NCBI GenBank assembly: GCA_964531165.1
Contig: CAZHEA010000048.1
Location: 1-24,586 of the forward strand
Length of the DNA: 24,586 nucleotides
Direction of reading: 5' to 3'
From: SZUA-229 sp964531165
GTDB lineage: Bacteria; Pseudomonadota; Gammaproteobacteria; SZUA-229
Part shown: one piece after another, positions 16,273 through 22,745 of the stretch
Layout: each line of letters begins with the position of its first letter
Numbering within the stretch: the first letter of the stretch is position 1
Notes under the pieces: generated by a model
Databases searched by the model: none
What the model saw: the letters and a program-made list of their open reading frames with translations, nothing else
Told to the model about the DNA's origin: nothing
Position numbers and translations under genes: made by a program

Positions 16273-16327
16273 TTTCTGTAGGTGTTAGCCCATAACTATC
16301 TATGCACACGGCTAGCACCTGCAGAAA
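16273..16327. terminator. Bidirectional hairpin between convergent genes
   Basis: TTTCTGTAGGTGTTAGCC (16273-16290) pairs along 18 bases with GGCTAGCACCTGCAGAAA (16310-16327), with two T-G contacts. It lies 12 bases after the 15601-16260 gene and 15 bases beyond the end of the convergent 16343-17491 gene. The A/T-rich outer ends suit a terminator acting in both directions. Confidence 0.8.
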
Positions 16328-16342
16328 ATAATATCGTTAAAA

Positions 16343-17491
16343 TTATGGCAACACTTCAGACTTGTCGTAACTTAAAACAATACGCGCTCTGATTTTTTCA
16401 GGCAATGAAAAACCATCATAAATTTCCCAGCGTATCGGAAACACTTCAAAATAATTCTGTCGAGATGTTTCCACACCTTTGGTTTGCTGAATTACGCTTA
16501 CATCCCGGTTGTTATCGGTGCCGGCTGCGGTAACTCTGAACCAGTCATACAGACCGCTGCCTTCTTTAATGTCATAGGTCAGGGTGAGCGTTCTGTTAAC
16601 CGTGTTATCTTCTACCTGCGGATAAAAATTTGAAATGACACCGGATATTTCAGTTAGTGTGTCAGTTGCAGGGTTGTCTGAAACCTGACTTCCAAAGGTA
16701 TTGTTTTGCCCTGTTTGAATCTGCAATGTGTTATTGGAATTTAACGCCTGGGTAAATGTAAAGCGGGCACGGCCATTGCCGACATCAGTATAACCGGCCA
16801 CTTCATATTCAAAAAAGTTATAGCGAAAAACTTCCGCATCTTTTAAGTCGGTTACTATCAGTGACATGTCACTTCTGTTTGCCGGTGGCGAGTCAAACAT
16901 GGCTTGCAGGCCTGCTTCATCTGCCAGATTAACTTCTATTACCAGATCATCTTCCATATTCAGTCCGGGCACAAAGTTGGGTGCGAATTTAATAAACTGT
17001 TCAATACGGTCAATTGAAATACCGATACCGCTGATAATCACAACCGGATTGTTAACGGTGTAACCGCTGATTTCAAGTGTGGCGATATTATCCTGAAATA
17101 CCGGTAACTTTCTGAAATAACCACTGCCGGGTAAATCATCGGAGCAGATGACATTATTGTTTATATCAAAACCTTTCACGTAGGAAAAACCGGCGCAACT
17201 CGTCGCCGATAAATTATCCTGAAATGTCGTCAGATTTTTACTGTTGATATTAATTTCAGATGCGTTCGATGTGATGCGGCTGTTAACCAGATCAATCGCC
17301 GACGTGTTATCGGTAATATTCTGGTTGTTATCGTCTACGGCGGTTTTAACCGCGGTAAAATTATCGTTAACCTCTGCGGCCACTGCCGGTGTACCGCTGT
17401 TGAAACTATTGGGTATCTGTACGGTGCCGGCGAAACTATTTGCCGAAATAAAAAGCGATATATTAAGTAAGCCGAGTTGCCATATTTTCAT
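16343..17491 (-). CDS. Exported coiled-coil protein of unknown function
   Basis: The 382-aa product has a signal peptide (MKIWQLGLLNISLFISANSFAG). The motif TVQIPNSFNSGTPAVAAEVNDNF, split by a hydrophobic core, is common at the start of exported or tail-fibre-like repeat proteins. A helical, Asn/Asp/Ser-rich stretch (about 40-95, NDNFTAVKTAVDDNNQNI...) is likely a trimeric or dimeric coiled coil. A short Cys-containing segment follows (SCAGFSYVKGF...VICSDD), then a beta-rich C-terminal domain (about 125-382) I cannot assign. It starts 26 bases after the stop of a 53-aa lipoprotein gene in the same direction, with AGGA before its ATG. A surface or adhesive role is only a guess from the layout. 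Confidence 0.78.
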   Translation of the reverse strand: MKIWQLGLLNISLFISANSFAGTVQIPNSFNSGTPAVAAEVNDNFTAVKTAVDDNNQNITDNTSAIDLVNSRITSNASEININSKNLTTFQDNLSATSCAGFSYVKGFDINNNVICSDDLPGSGYFRKLPVFQDNIATLEISGYTVNNPVVIISGIGISIDRIEQFIKFAPNFVPGLNMEDDLVIEVNLADEAGLQAMFDSPPANRSDMSLIVTDLKDAEVFRYNFFEYEVAGYTDVGNGRARFTFTQALNSNNTLQIQTGQNNTFGSQVSDNPATDTLTEISGVISNFYPQVEDNTVNRTLTLTYDIKEGSGLYDWFRVTAAGTDNNRDVSVIQQTKGVETSRQNYFEVFPIRWEIYDGFSLPEKIRARIVLSYDKSEVLP

Positions 17492-17517
17492 AATTATAAT
17501 CCTGTTATGTCGTGTAT

Positions 17518-17679
17518 TTAAGACCAGTTATTTTTATCCCAGGTCATTGTGTTCCAGTTTGAATCCGTTTTTTTCGGCTCGTCTGTGTTATCTGTACTTC
17601 CCCCACCGCCTCCGCAGGCTGACAGCCCGGCTATGATTACCAGTAACAGAGTCGCATTTTTAATCGATTTAACAATCAT
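17518..17679 (-). CDS. Small Trp-rich lipoprotein (53 aa)
   Basis: This short frame encodes MIVKSIKNATLLLVIIAG followed by the lipobox LSAC (Cys22), five glycines, an acidic/polar linker (STDNTDEPKKTDS) and the Trp-spaced end NWNTMTWDKNNWS. The mature lipidated peptide would have only 32 residues. A weak AAGG precedes the ATG. It is followed by the exported coiled-coil protein gene 26 bases later, so the two likely form an operon. It is divergent from the response regulator gene, and a NarL-type palindrome lies in the shared spacer. The lipobox and coding context make it more than a chance frame. Function is unknown. Confidence 0.72.
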   Translation of the reverse strand: MIVKSIKNATLLLVIIAGLSACGGGGGSTDNTDEPKKTDSNWNTMTWDKNNWS

Positions 17680-17744
17680 GATGATGAGCCTTTATGAGAT
17701 TTCATTTCTGCTGATATTTTAAATTATGGCTACCGGTCAGTTAA

Positions 17745-17789
17745 ATACCAAGTTCTTGGTATATCGAAGACGACATTTTGTAATACAAT
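17745..17789 (+). promoter_or_regulatory. Putative NarL-type operator and -10 for the response regulator gene
   Basis: ATACCAA-GTTC-TTGGTAT at 17745-17762 contains TACCAAG-TT-CTTGGTA, the same 7-2-7 core as at 9629-9652. A -10-like TACAAT follows at 17784-17789, putting the palindrome centre about 42 bases before the predicted transcription start. Reading leftward toward the lipoprotein gene, TAAAAT at 17721-17716 has nearly the same spacing. The site could therefore serve both divergent units, including autoregulation. Confidence 0.65.
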
Positions 17790-17822
17790 AGGATTTTCAG
17801 TGATTAGCGATTTCTAAACTTA

Positions 17823-18470
17823 ATGTCTCAAAGCACTTATACACTTAATATTGTTGAAGATGATCCCGATGTGCGTGAACGCCTTGAGATGCTGATAGAG
17901 GAGGATGACAATTTTAAGTTGCTCAATGCTTCTGATAATGTCGCAGACGGCAAGGCTGCACTTGAACGCTTTAAGCCAGATATTCTATTAACGGACTTAG
18001 GGCTACCGGATGGTTCGGGAATAGAAATAATTAAGTTGATTGAAGAGAAGCATCTGGACTGTGAAGCCATGGTGATCTCAGGGTTTCAGGATGAGCATAA
18101 TGTCTTCAGTGCGCTGCAAGCTGGTGCAAAAGCCTATATTTTAAAGCATGATAATAGTCAGAAAATAACCGATGCCATATTGGCGATGATGGCGGGGGGA
18201 GCCCCTATCAGCCCGGTGATTGCACGTTTAATGTTGCAGAAATTTCAACCATCTGAGCCGGTTATAAAGTTAACGGAAGCGTTAACCGAGCGGCAGATAA
18301 AAATATTAAAGCTGGTTAGTCAGGGTTTTTCATCAAAAGAAATATCAGAAAAATTATCAATTAGTTACTATACGGTGACCACGCATATTAAAAATATATA
18401 CAATAAGTTACAGGTGAATAGTCGGGCGGAAGCTCTGTATGAAGCCACTAAACTGGGATTAATCTCTTAG
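17823..18470 (+). CDS. NarL/LuxR-family response regulator
   Basis: This 215-aa two-component response regulator has an N-terminal receiver domain (about 1-125) with acidic pocket residues in VEDDPD (Glu12-Asp14), phospho-acceptor Asp58 in LLTDLGLPDG, and the conserved Lys in YILKHDN. A linker leads to a LuxR-type HTH (about 150-212; LTERQIKILKLVSQGFSSKEI, then YYTVTTHIKNIYNKL). It is followed 137 bases later by a histidine kinase of the HisKA_3/HATPase type, the usual partner for NarL-type regulators. No strong ribosome binding site precedes the ATG. The upstream 7-2-7 palindrome suggests autoregulation. The stimulus is unknown. Confidence 0.93.
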   Translation: MSQSTYTLNIVEDDPDVRERLEMLIEEDDNFKLLNASDNVADGKAALERFKPDILLTDLGLPDGSGIEIIKLIEEKHLDCEAMVISGFQDEHNVFSALQAGAKAYILKHDNSQKITDAILAMMAGGAPISPVIARLMLQKFQPSEPVIKLTEALTERQIKILKLVSQGFSSKEISEKLSISYYTVTTHIKNIYNKLQVNSRAEALYEATKLGLIS

Positions 18471-18607
18471 CGTATCAGTATTTCCTTGTTGATATAGTAT
18501 ACGAAGTTATTGGGGTGACCTCACGTATAGGCCTGTCATGCTTTGTCTACCTGTCTGGTTGACCTCCATACAATAAAATAATACCCTGAATCCGAGTCTT
18601 TTCAGGT

Positions 18608-20485
18608 TTGTGTATTTTGTTAAATAATAATAAAACCAGAGCATTGCTGCTTTTATTTGTTTACTGGTTAGTCACTAATTACCTGGTGTTACATACACCT
18701 TTCAGTATCTTCAAAGCGCCCGCTTCGGGTGTGATTAATCACGTTCAGTTTTATGTTAGTCATCTTCAGTCGCCGCAGGCGCTTGCAGACTCAGTAGAGC
18801 CTCAAAACTGGCAGGACATCTCATTGCCGGATGACTGGTATAAAAACAAACGTACAGCTGATCAGGTATGGTATAGGGCCAGTGTTTCTGTACTGCAAAA
18901 TAACGATAAAATATGGGCTATCTATTTACCCTCGGTGACGCACAATGCCGCGGTTTATATAAATGGTATCTGGGTGGGGCAGGGCGGAAAATTTAGTGAG
19001 CCGGTTTCACGCAACCAGAACAAGCCACAGTTTTTCAGCTTTTCATCAAAGTTATTGCATTCAGGTGAAAATCATATAGCAATAAAAGTTAAGGCCGCTT
19101 ATCACGAACAGGGTCTGTTGGATGAGTTTTACTTTGCGCCGGAAACTGAACTACGTGATGCCTATGAATGGAAATATCTGGTGCGGGTTGATCTGGTGAA
19201 ATGGATGACACTGGCGATGTATGTATTGTCGGTCATTATTTTTTCTTTCTGGCTAGCCCGATCCCAGGACAGTGTTTATGGTTTGTTTGCACTAGAGCTG
19301 TTTATTTGGGCAACGCATAACTTAAATTTGTTTGTATCGGATATACCCGTATCAGCATGTTCCTGGGAAGCGATGACCATGGGTACCCTGGGCTGGACAG
19401 TGGCAGCTATGTTGCTATTTAATCACCGTTATGTAGGTAGTGGAAACTCCATGGTTGAAAAAATAATACTGATATTTTCGGTATTAGGCATTGGTATATT
19501 TTTTCTTCCAGACATAGGCAGCATATTACATATTGGTTACAGTATATGGGATGCTTTTGTTATGATTTTTGGCATATATGCGATTTATCATTTATTAAAA
19601 GTGTACTGTCAGCAATCAAATCCAGATGTGTATCTCATGTTGCTGGTAGGCATACCAATTCTGGTTTTCGGCTTTCATGATATTTTAATGATTAATCATT
19701 TCATTGATCGTCGTGATGGTTTAATCATGCAATTTAGTGTAATTCCATCGGTTATATTGTTTAGCTGGTTTTTAGTGCGGCGTTTTGTGATGTCGGTTTC
19801 CGAAGCTGAGGATCTAGCACAAACGTTAGAGCAGCGGGTTCAGCAGAAGCAGCTTGAACTGCAGCTGCAATATGAGCGTTTAAAACTAATGGAAAAAGAC
19901 AAGGTGCTGGCCGAAGAGCGAGAACGTATTATGCGTGATATGCACGATGGTATAGGCGGCCAGCTGATATCGGTTATTGCATTATTGCGGGAACAAAGCG
20001 GTGATGTTTTTAAAAGTGTTCGTGAAAAAGTTCAGCTGAGTTTAACTGACTTACGCTTTGTGATTGATTCGCTGGACCCTCTGCTAGGTGATTTGCCTAC
20101 ATTACTCGGTATGATGCGATCACGTATTGAAGAGCAGTTAAACGCTGCAAATATCGAGCTTGAGTGGGCGGTAACCGATTTGCCGGATATGCAAAGTTTT
20201 AGCCCGCAAAATAGCCTGCACTTTATGCGTATTGTGCAGGAGGCGGTTACCAACTGCATTAAACATTCGCATTCAAAAAAACTCTTGTTAGTTACCGGGG
20301 TATTAGATAATAAAGTATTTATAGATATTATCGATGACGGTGATCTGGCGGAGTGTGTATCGAAAAGTTCATCTCGCGGTATTAAAAATATGCATTACCG
20401 GGCAAGGCAGCTTGATGCCGAATTAACCGTTACGCATTTATCAACCGGCACAACGGTTCGGTTAGTTTTGAATAATGCTGTGTAA
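18608..20485 (+). CDS. Sensor histidine kinase, 7TMR-DISM-like with HisKA_3 domain
   Basis: This 625-aa membrane kinase is the likely partner of the adjacent NarL-type regulator. An N-terminal membrane segment (about 12-31) is followed by an extracytoplasmic jelly-roll-like domain (about 60-180; WQDISLPDDWY...VWYRASVSV, AAVYINGIWVGQGG, GENHIAIKV). This resembles the galactose-binding-like fold of beta-galactosidases and could sense a carbohydrate or polymer. Seven membrane helices follow (about 195-400), then a coiled coil. The HisKA_3 H-box is MRDMHDGIGGQL with phospho-acceptor His446. The HATPase domain has N-box VQEAVTNCIKHSHS and G-boxes DIIDDGDL and SSRGIKN. No ATG is available: TTG at 18608 is listed, and TTG at 18617 is an alternative. 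An in-frame stop at 18587 limits upstream extension. Confidence 0.9.
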   Translation: MCILLNNNKTRALLLLFVYWLVTNYLVLHTPFSIFKAPASGVINHVQFYVSHLQSPQALADSVEPQNWQDISLPDDWYKNKRTADQVWYRASVSVLQNNDKIWAIYLPSVTHNAAVYINGIWVGQGGKFSEPVSRNQNKPQFFSFSSKLLHSGENHIAIKVKAAYHEQGLLDEFYFAPETELRDAYEWKYLVRVDLVKWMTLAMYVLSVIIFSFWLARSQDSVYGLFALELFIWATHNLNLFVSDIPVSACSWEAMTMGTLGWTVAAMLLFNHRYVGSGNSMVEKIILIFSVLGIGIFFLPDIGSILHIGYSIWDAFVMIFGIYAIYHLLKVYCQQSNPDVYLMLLVGIPILVFGFHDILMINHFIDRRDGLIMQFSVIPSVILFSWFLVRRFVMSVSEAEDLAQTLEQRVQQKQLELQLQYERLKLMEKDKVLAEERERIMRDMHDGIGGQLISVIALLREQSGDVFKSVREKVQLSLTDLRFVIDSLDPLLGDLPTLLGMMRSRIEEQLNAANIELEWAVTDLPDMQSFSPQNSLHFMRIVQEAVTNCIKHSHSKKLLLVTGVLDNKVFIDIIDDGDLAECVSKSSSRGIKNMHYRARQLDAELTVTHLSTGTTVRLVLNNAV

Positions 20486-20513
20486 CAAAGTCGGTGAGAG
20501 AGGGTGTGGCATT

Positions 20514-20587
20514 GGGGTCGGAGTCAAAATAAATAGAGAGTAAAAAGTGCTGCGGCCGCATGGTATTATTTATTTTGACTCCGACCC
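20514..20587. repeat. REP/MITE-like palindromic element, copy 1
   Basis: A perfect 21-bp inverted repeat (20515-20535 and 20567-20587) begins GGGTCGGAGTCAAAATAAA. The interior carries GAGAGTAAAAAGTGCTG and the internal palindrome TGCGGCCGCA. It is homologous in ends and interior to 20799-20873. It lies 28 bases after the kinase stop codon and may also end that transcript. Confidence 0.85.
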
Positions 20588-20721
20588 GGGTTGTGGTTAG
20601 TGGTTTATCTGAATGAGGTTGACGTGATCTTCTTACAAAATAGGTATTTAAAATTTTATGCTTTACTTGCTCAATGCTCTACCGGACTTCTCATCATAAG
20701 TTTGACAGCTAAAAATGCAAA

Positions 20722-20763
20722 GAATAAACCGGACACCGAATAAACCGGACGAATAAACCGGAC
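20722..20763. repeat. Three copies of GAATAAACCGGAC
   Basis: Exact 13-mers start at 20722, 20738 and 20751, the first two separated by ACC and the last two adjacent. ACCGGAC also occurs just upstream at about 20680-20686. This is non-coding DNA between the two palindromic elements. The role is unknown; remnants of a mobile repeat are possible. Confidence 0.75.
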
Positions 20764-20798
20764 ACCCATCCTTAAGGTTCCCAGTGGCATTTGGTATT

Positions 20799-20873
20799 GG
20801 GGTCGGAGTCAAAATAAAAAGAGAGTAAGAAATGCTGAGGCAACGCGATACTATTTATTTTGACTCTGACCCC
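20799..20873. repeat. REP/MITE-like palindromic element, copy 2
   Basis: Inverted arms GGGGTCGGAGTCAAAATAAA (20799-20818) and its counterpart at 20854-20873 match over 20 bases with one mismatch. The interior (GAGAGTAAGAAATGCTGAGG) is clearly related to copy 1 at 20514-20587, but the central NotI-like palindrome is absent. Together with the array at 4421-4602 it defines a repeat family with a shared terminal motif. Confidence 0.85.
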
Positions 20874-20968
20874 GCTTGTTACTCTGGTTGTTACAGTGAT
20901 GTTCTAGTTTATTGGGGGTATTCTTAGAGAAATCAGAAATCTGTGTTTGAAGAGGAAAAACCGGATGC

Positions 20969-21002
20969 AAAAAAAAGGAGAGGGTGCAAACCCTCTCCTT
21001 TT
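20969..21002 (-). terminator. Intrinsic terminator of the DUF1254 gene
   Basis: A perfect 13-bp stem (AAAAGGAGAGGGT at 20973-20985, ACCCTCTCCTTTT at 20990-21002) with a 4-base loop is followed, reading leftward, by a run of eight T (complement of 20969-20976). It lies 15 bases after the stop codon. This is a textbook rho-independent terminator. Confidence 0.92.
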
Positions 21003-21017
21003 ATGGAGCTTGATACA

Positions 21018-22604
21018 TTATTTGATCAGTTCAATCTCGCCAGGTTTCCATGATTTATCATAAAATGGTTTTAGTGGTCCGTAGAAACGGATTACAAGAA
21101 ACCATGACTTGTCAGGTACCGTTTGAATCCAGTTGTCTTCATGTCCTTTAGGTGCTTTAGGACCAAAGTAAATATCGACTGAGCCATTTTTATTGTAATC
21201 AAGTTTTGCAATCTTGCTATTGATGCTTGGGAAGGGCTGATCTTTTGTCTGTAGCTCTGAACGCGTCTGAGTATCATAGACGACCAGCGACCAGAAGTCC
21301 TTTGCTGGTACACCTTTTGGCAGTGTTACTTTATAATTTTTGGAACCATACAAAATGTTTCCGTCACTGTCCCGGGTGTTGCCTGCATAGTTTGACCCTA
21401 CACCTACGAGTTCAAGTGCCATAGCCGGTGTATTGACCGTTGCCTGGTAGAAGAAGTGAATTCTTGCGTCAAGATTTCTTCCGGCTTCACCTGTCAGATC
21501 TAACCACCTGTAATCTCCGCCGATAAAGAAAGTTTTCCATGAACTGTTCGGATATAAATAGGTTCTTTTATCGCGTGGGTGAAACATGATGGTGCGTGCA
21601 GTGGCGTTACCGACCTTCACCGCTTCAGTTAAAATCTTCTTCATTCTGGCATCTGGCTTGAATTTTTTGCCCTTGATAATGCCAATCGCCGCTGCTTGCC
21701 CACGAAGCTCAGGAGAGATAAAGCTGATCGGTTCGCGCTGTATTACATCATCCAGTTCTTCAAAGTAAGAGTACTGATTTGAATGGATCGTATTGAAGTA
21801 TTTACCTGAGCCTGACACGAATTTCATTGGCTTAGGGTTTGCTGCATTTTTGAGAGGGTATACTTTAAGTTTCTCTCTCCACATTTTTGCTGCAGCATCG
21901 GGCTTACCATCTACAAGGAAGCCTCTTAAGATCATCCAGTTACTATACGATCTTGACTTTGCGATCCACGCATTTCTTTCTTTACCGTTTATCTTCACTT
22001 TCGTAGAAGCGTTATCTTTAAACGTATTTGGCGTAGGTTTTAGCTCACCCTTATAGTCAGGCGGAAGGATAATGTAAGTCCCACCTTTTTTTCTGTCGGG
22101 TCCAGGTGCGCCCATATCGACTACAAATCTGAAAAAGGCATCATTCACCGTGCCGGGTCCTGCACCTGCAGGTATTTCAACTACAAGTGGTCCGGTCTTG
22201 CTAAGGTCAAAGAAAGAAGAGGCATAAACCGTATCGGTATTCCCCGTCAGAAACAGTGAAGTGGAGTCCATCAACTTGTCCATGACCATTACTTCATTGT
22301 AATCAGACACGCCTAATGATGCCGTTCCTGTGCGCATTCCTTCTATATTACATGCTGGAATAAAGTTTAGAAAAGTATCAATGCCACGCAAATAATCAAG
22401 ATTGTCATATACTTTTTTTACGGTTTCTTCTGAAGGGACACCATCGTAAAAGTTCAACTCACCAATACGTGACTGAACTTTGTCTGGCGTCATAATGTTT
22501 TCAGGTATCTTTACGTTAAAGCCAGGAGTAGGCGTCTCTTTTGCATTTACTGTACTCATAAATAATGAGAGTACGATTGCGGAACCTAGTAAAAGTTTAG
22601 TCAT
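21018..22604 (-). CDS. Exported DUF1254/DUF1214 domain protein
   Basis: This 528-aa protein has a signal peptide (MTKLLLGSAIVLSLFMSTVNA), then a DUF1254 domain (about 60-200; NFIPACNIEGMRTG, NTDTVYASSFFDLSKTGPLV, EIPAGAGPGTVNDAFFRFVVD). A C-terminal DUF1214 domain (about 390-525; SKNYKVTLPKGVPAKDFWSL, VVYDTQTRSELQT, NWIQTVPDKSWFLVIRFYGP) follows. Length fits the larger family members. The family is widespread and exported, with no settled biochemical function. It has its own promoter-like region (22678-22712), a small 5' hairpin and a strong terminator, so it is a single-gene transcript. A ribosome binding site (AAGGAAAA) precedes the ATG. Confidence 0.93.
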   Translation of the reverse strand: MTKLLLGSAIVLSLFMSTVNAKETPTPGFNVKIPENIMTPDKVQSRIGELNFYDGVPSEETVKKVYDNLDYLRGIDTFLNFIPACNIEGMRTGTASLGVSDYNEVMVMDKLMDSTSLFLTGNTDTVYASSFFDLSKTGPLVVEIPAGAGPGTVNDAFFRFVVDMGAPGPDRKKGGTYIILPPDYKGELKPTPNTFKDNASTKVKINGKERNAWIAKSRSYSNWMILRGFLVDGKPDAAAKMWREKLKVYPLKNAANPKPMKFVSGSGKYFNTIHSNQYSYFEELDDVIQREPISFISPELRGQAAAIGIIKGKKFKPDARMKKILTEAVKVGNATARTIMFHPRDKRTYLYPNSSWKTFFIGGDYRWLDLTGEAGRNLDARIHFFYQATVNTPAMALELVGVGSNYAGNTRDSDGNILYGSKNYKVTLPKGVPAKDFWSLVVYDTQTRSELQTKDQPFPSINSKIAKLDYNKNGSVDIYFGPKAPKGHEDNWIQTVPDKSWFLVIRFYGPLKPFYDKSWKPGEIELIK

Positions 22605-22677
22605 TATTTTTCCTTTTGATTATTATGGGCTATGCCCCATATAGTTTTATTAGCAGCGATGTGAAATCGGCCTATAT

Positions 22678-22712
22678 ATTATAGTGCTTTAAATACTATA
22701 GTGCTTTAAATA
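22678..22712 (-). promoter_or_regulatory. Promoter region of the DUF1254 gene with 16-bp direct repeat
   Basis: TATAGTGCTTTAAATA occurs twice, at 22680-22695 and 22697-22712, with a 17-bp period. Reading leftward, a perfect -10 TATAAT lies at 22683-22678; the base run at the -35 distance (AAGCAC) is poor. Repeated elements just upstream of a -10 with no -35 suggest an activator site. A 6-bp hairpin (TATGGG/CCCATA, 22624-22641) lies in the predicted leader. Confidence 0.5.
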
Positions 22713-22745
22713 TAATATCGCATAATTTTTGTTCGAGTAAAAAAG

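Noticed and set aside
18498..18510. Exact 13-base match to a loxP arm (TATACGAAGTTAT)
   Set aside because: Only one arm is present; the 13 bases on the other side of the 8-base spacer do not match, and no recombinase gene is nearby. Treated as chance.
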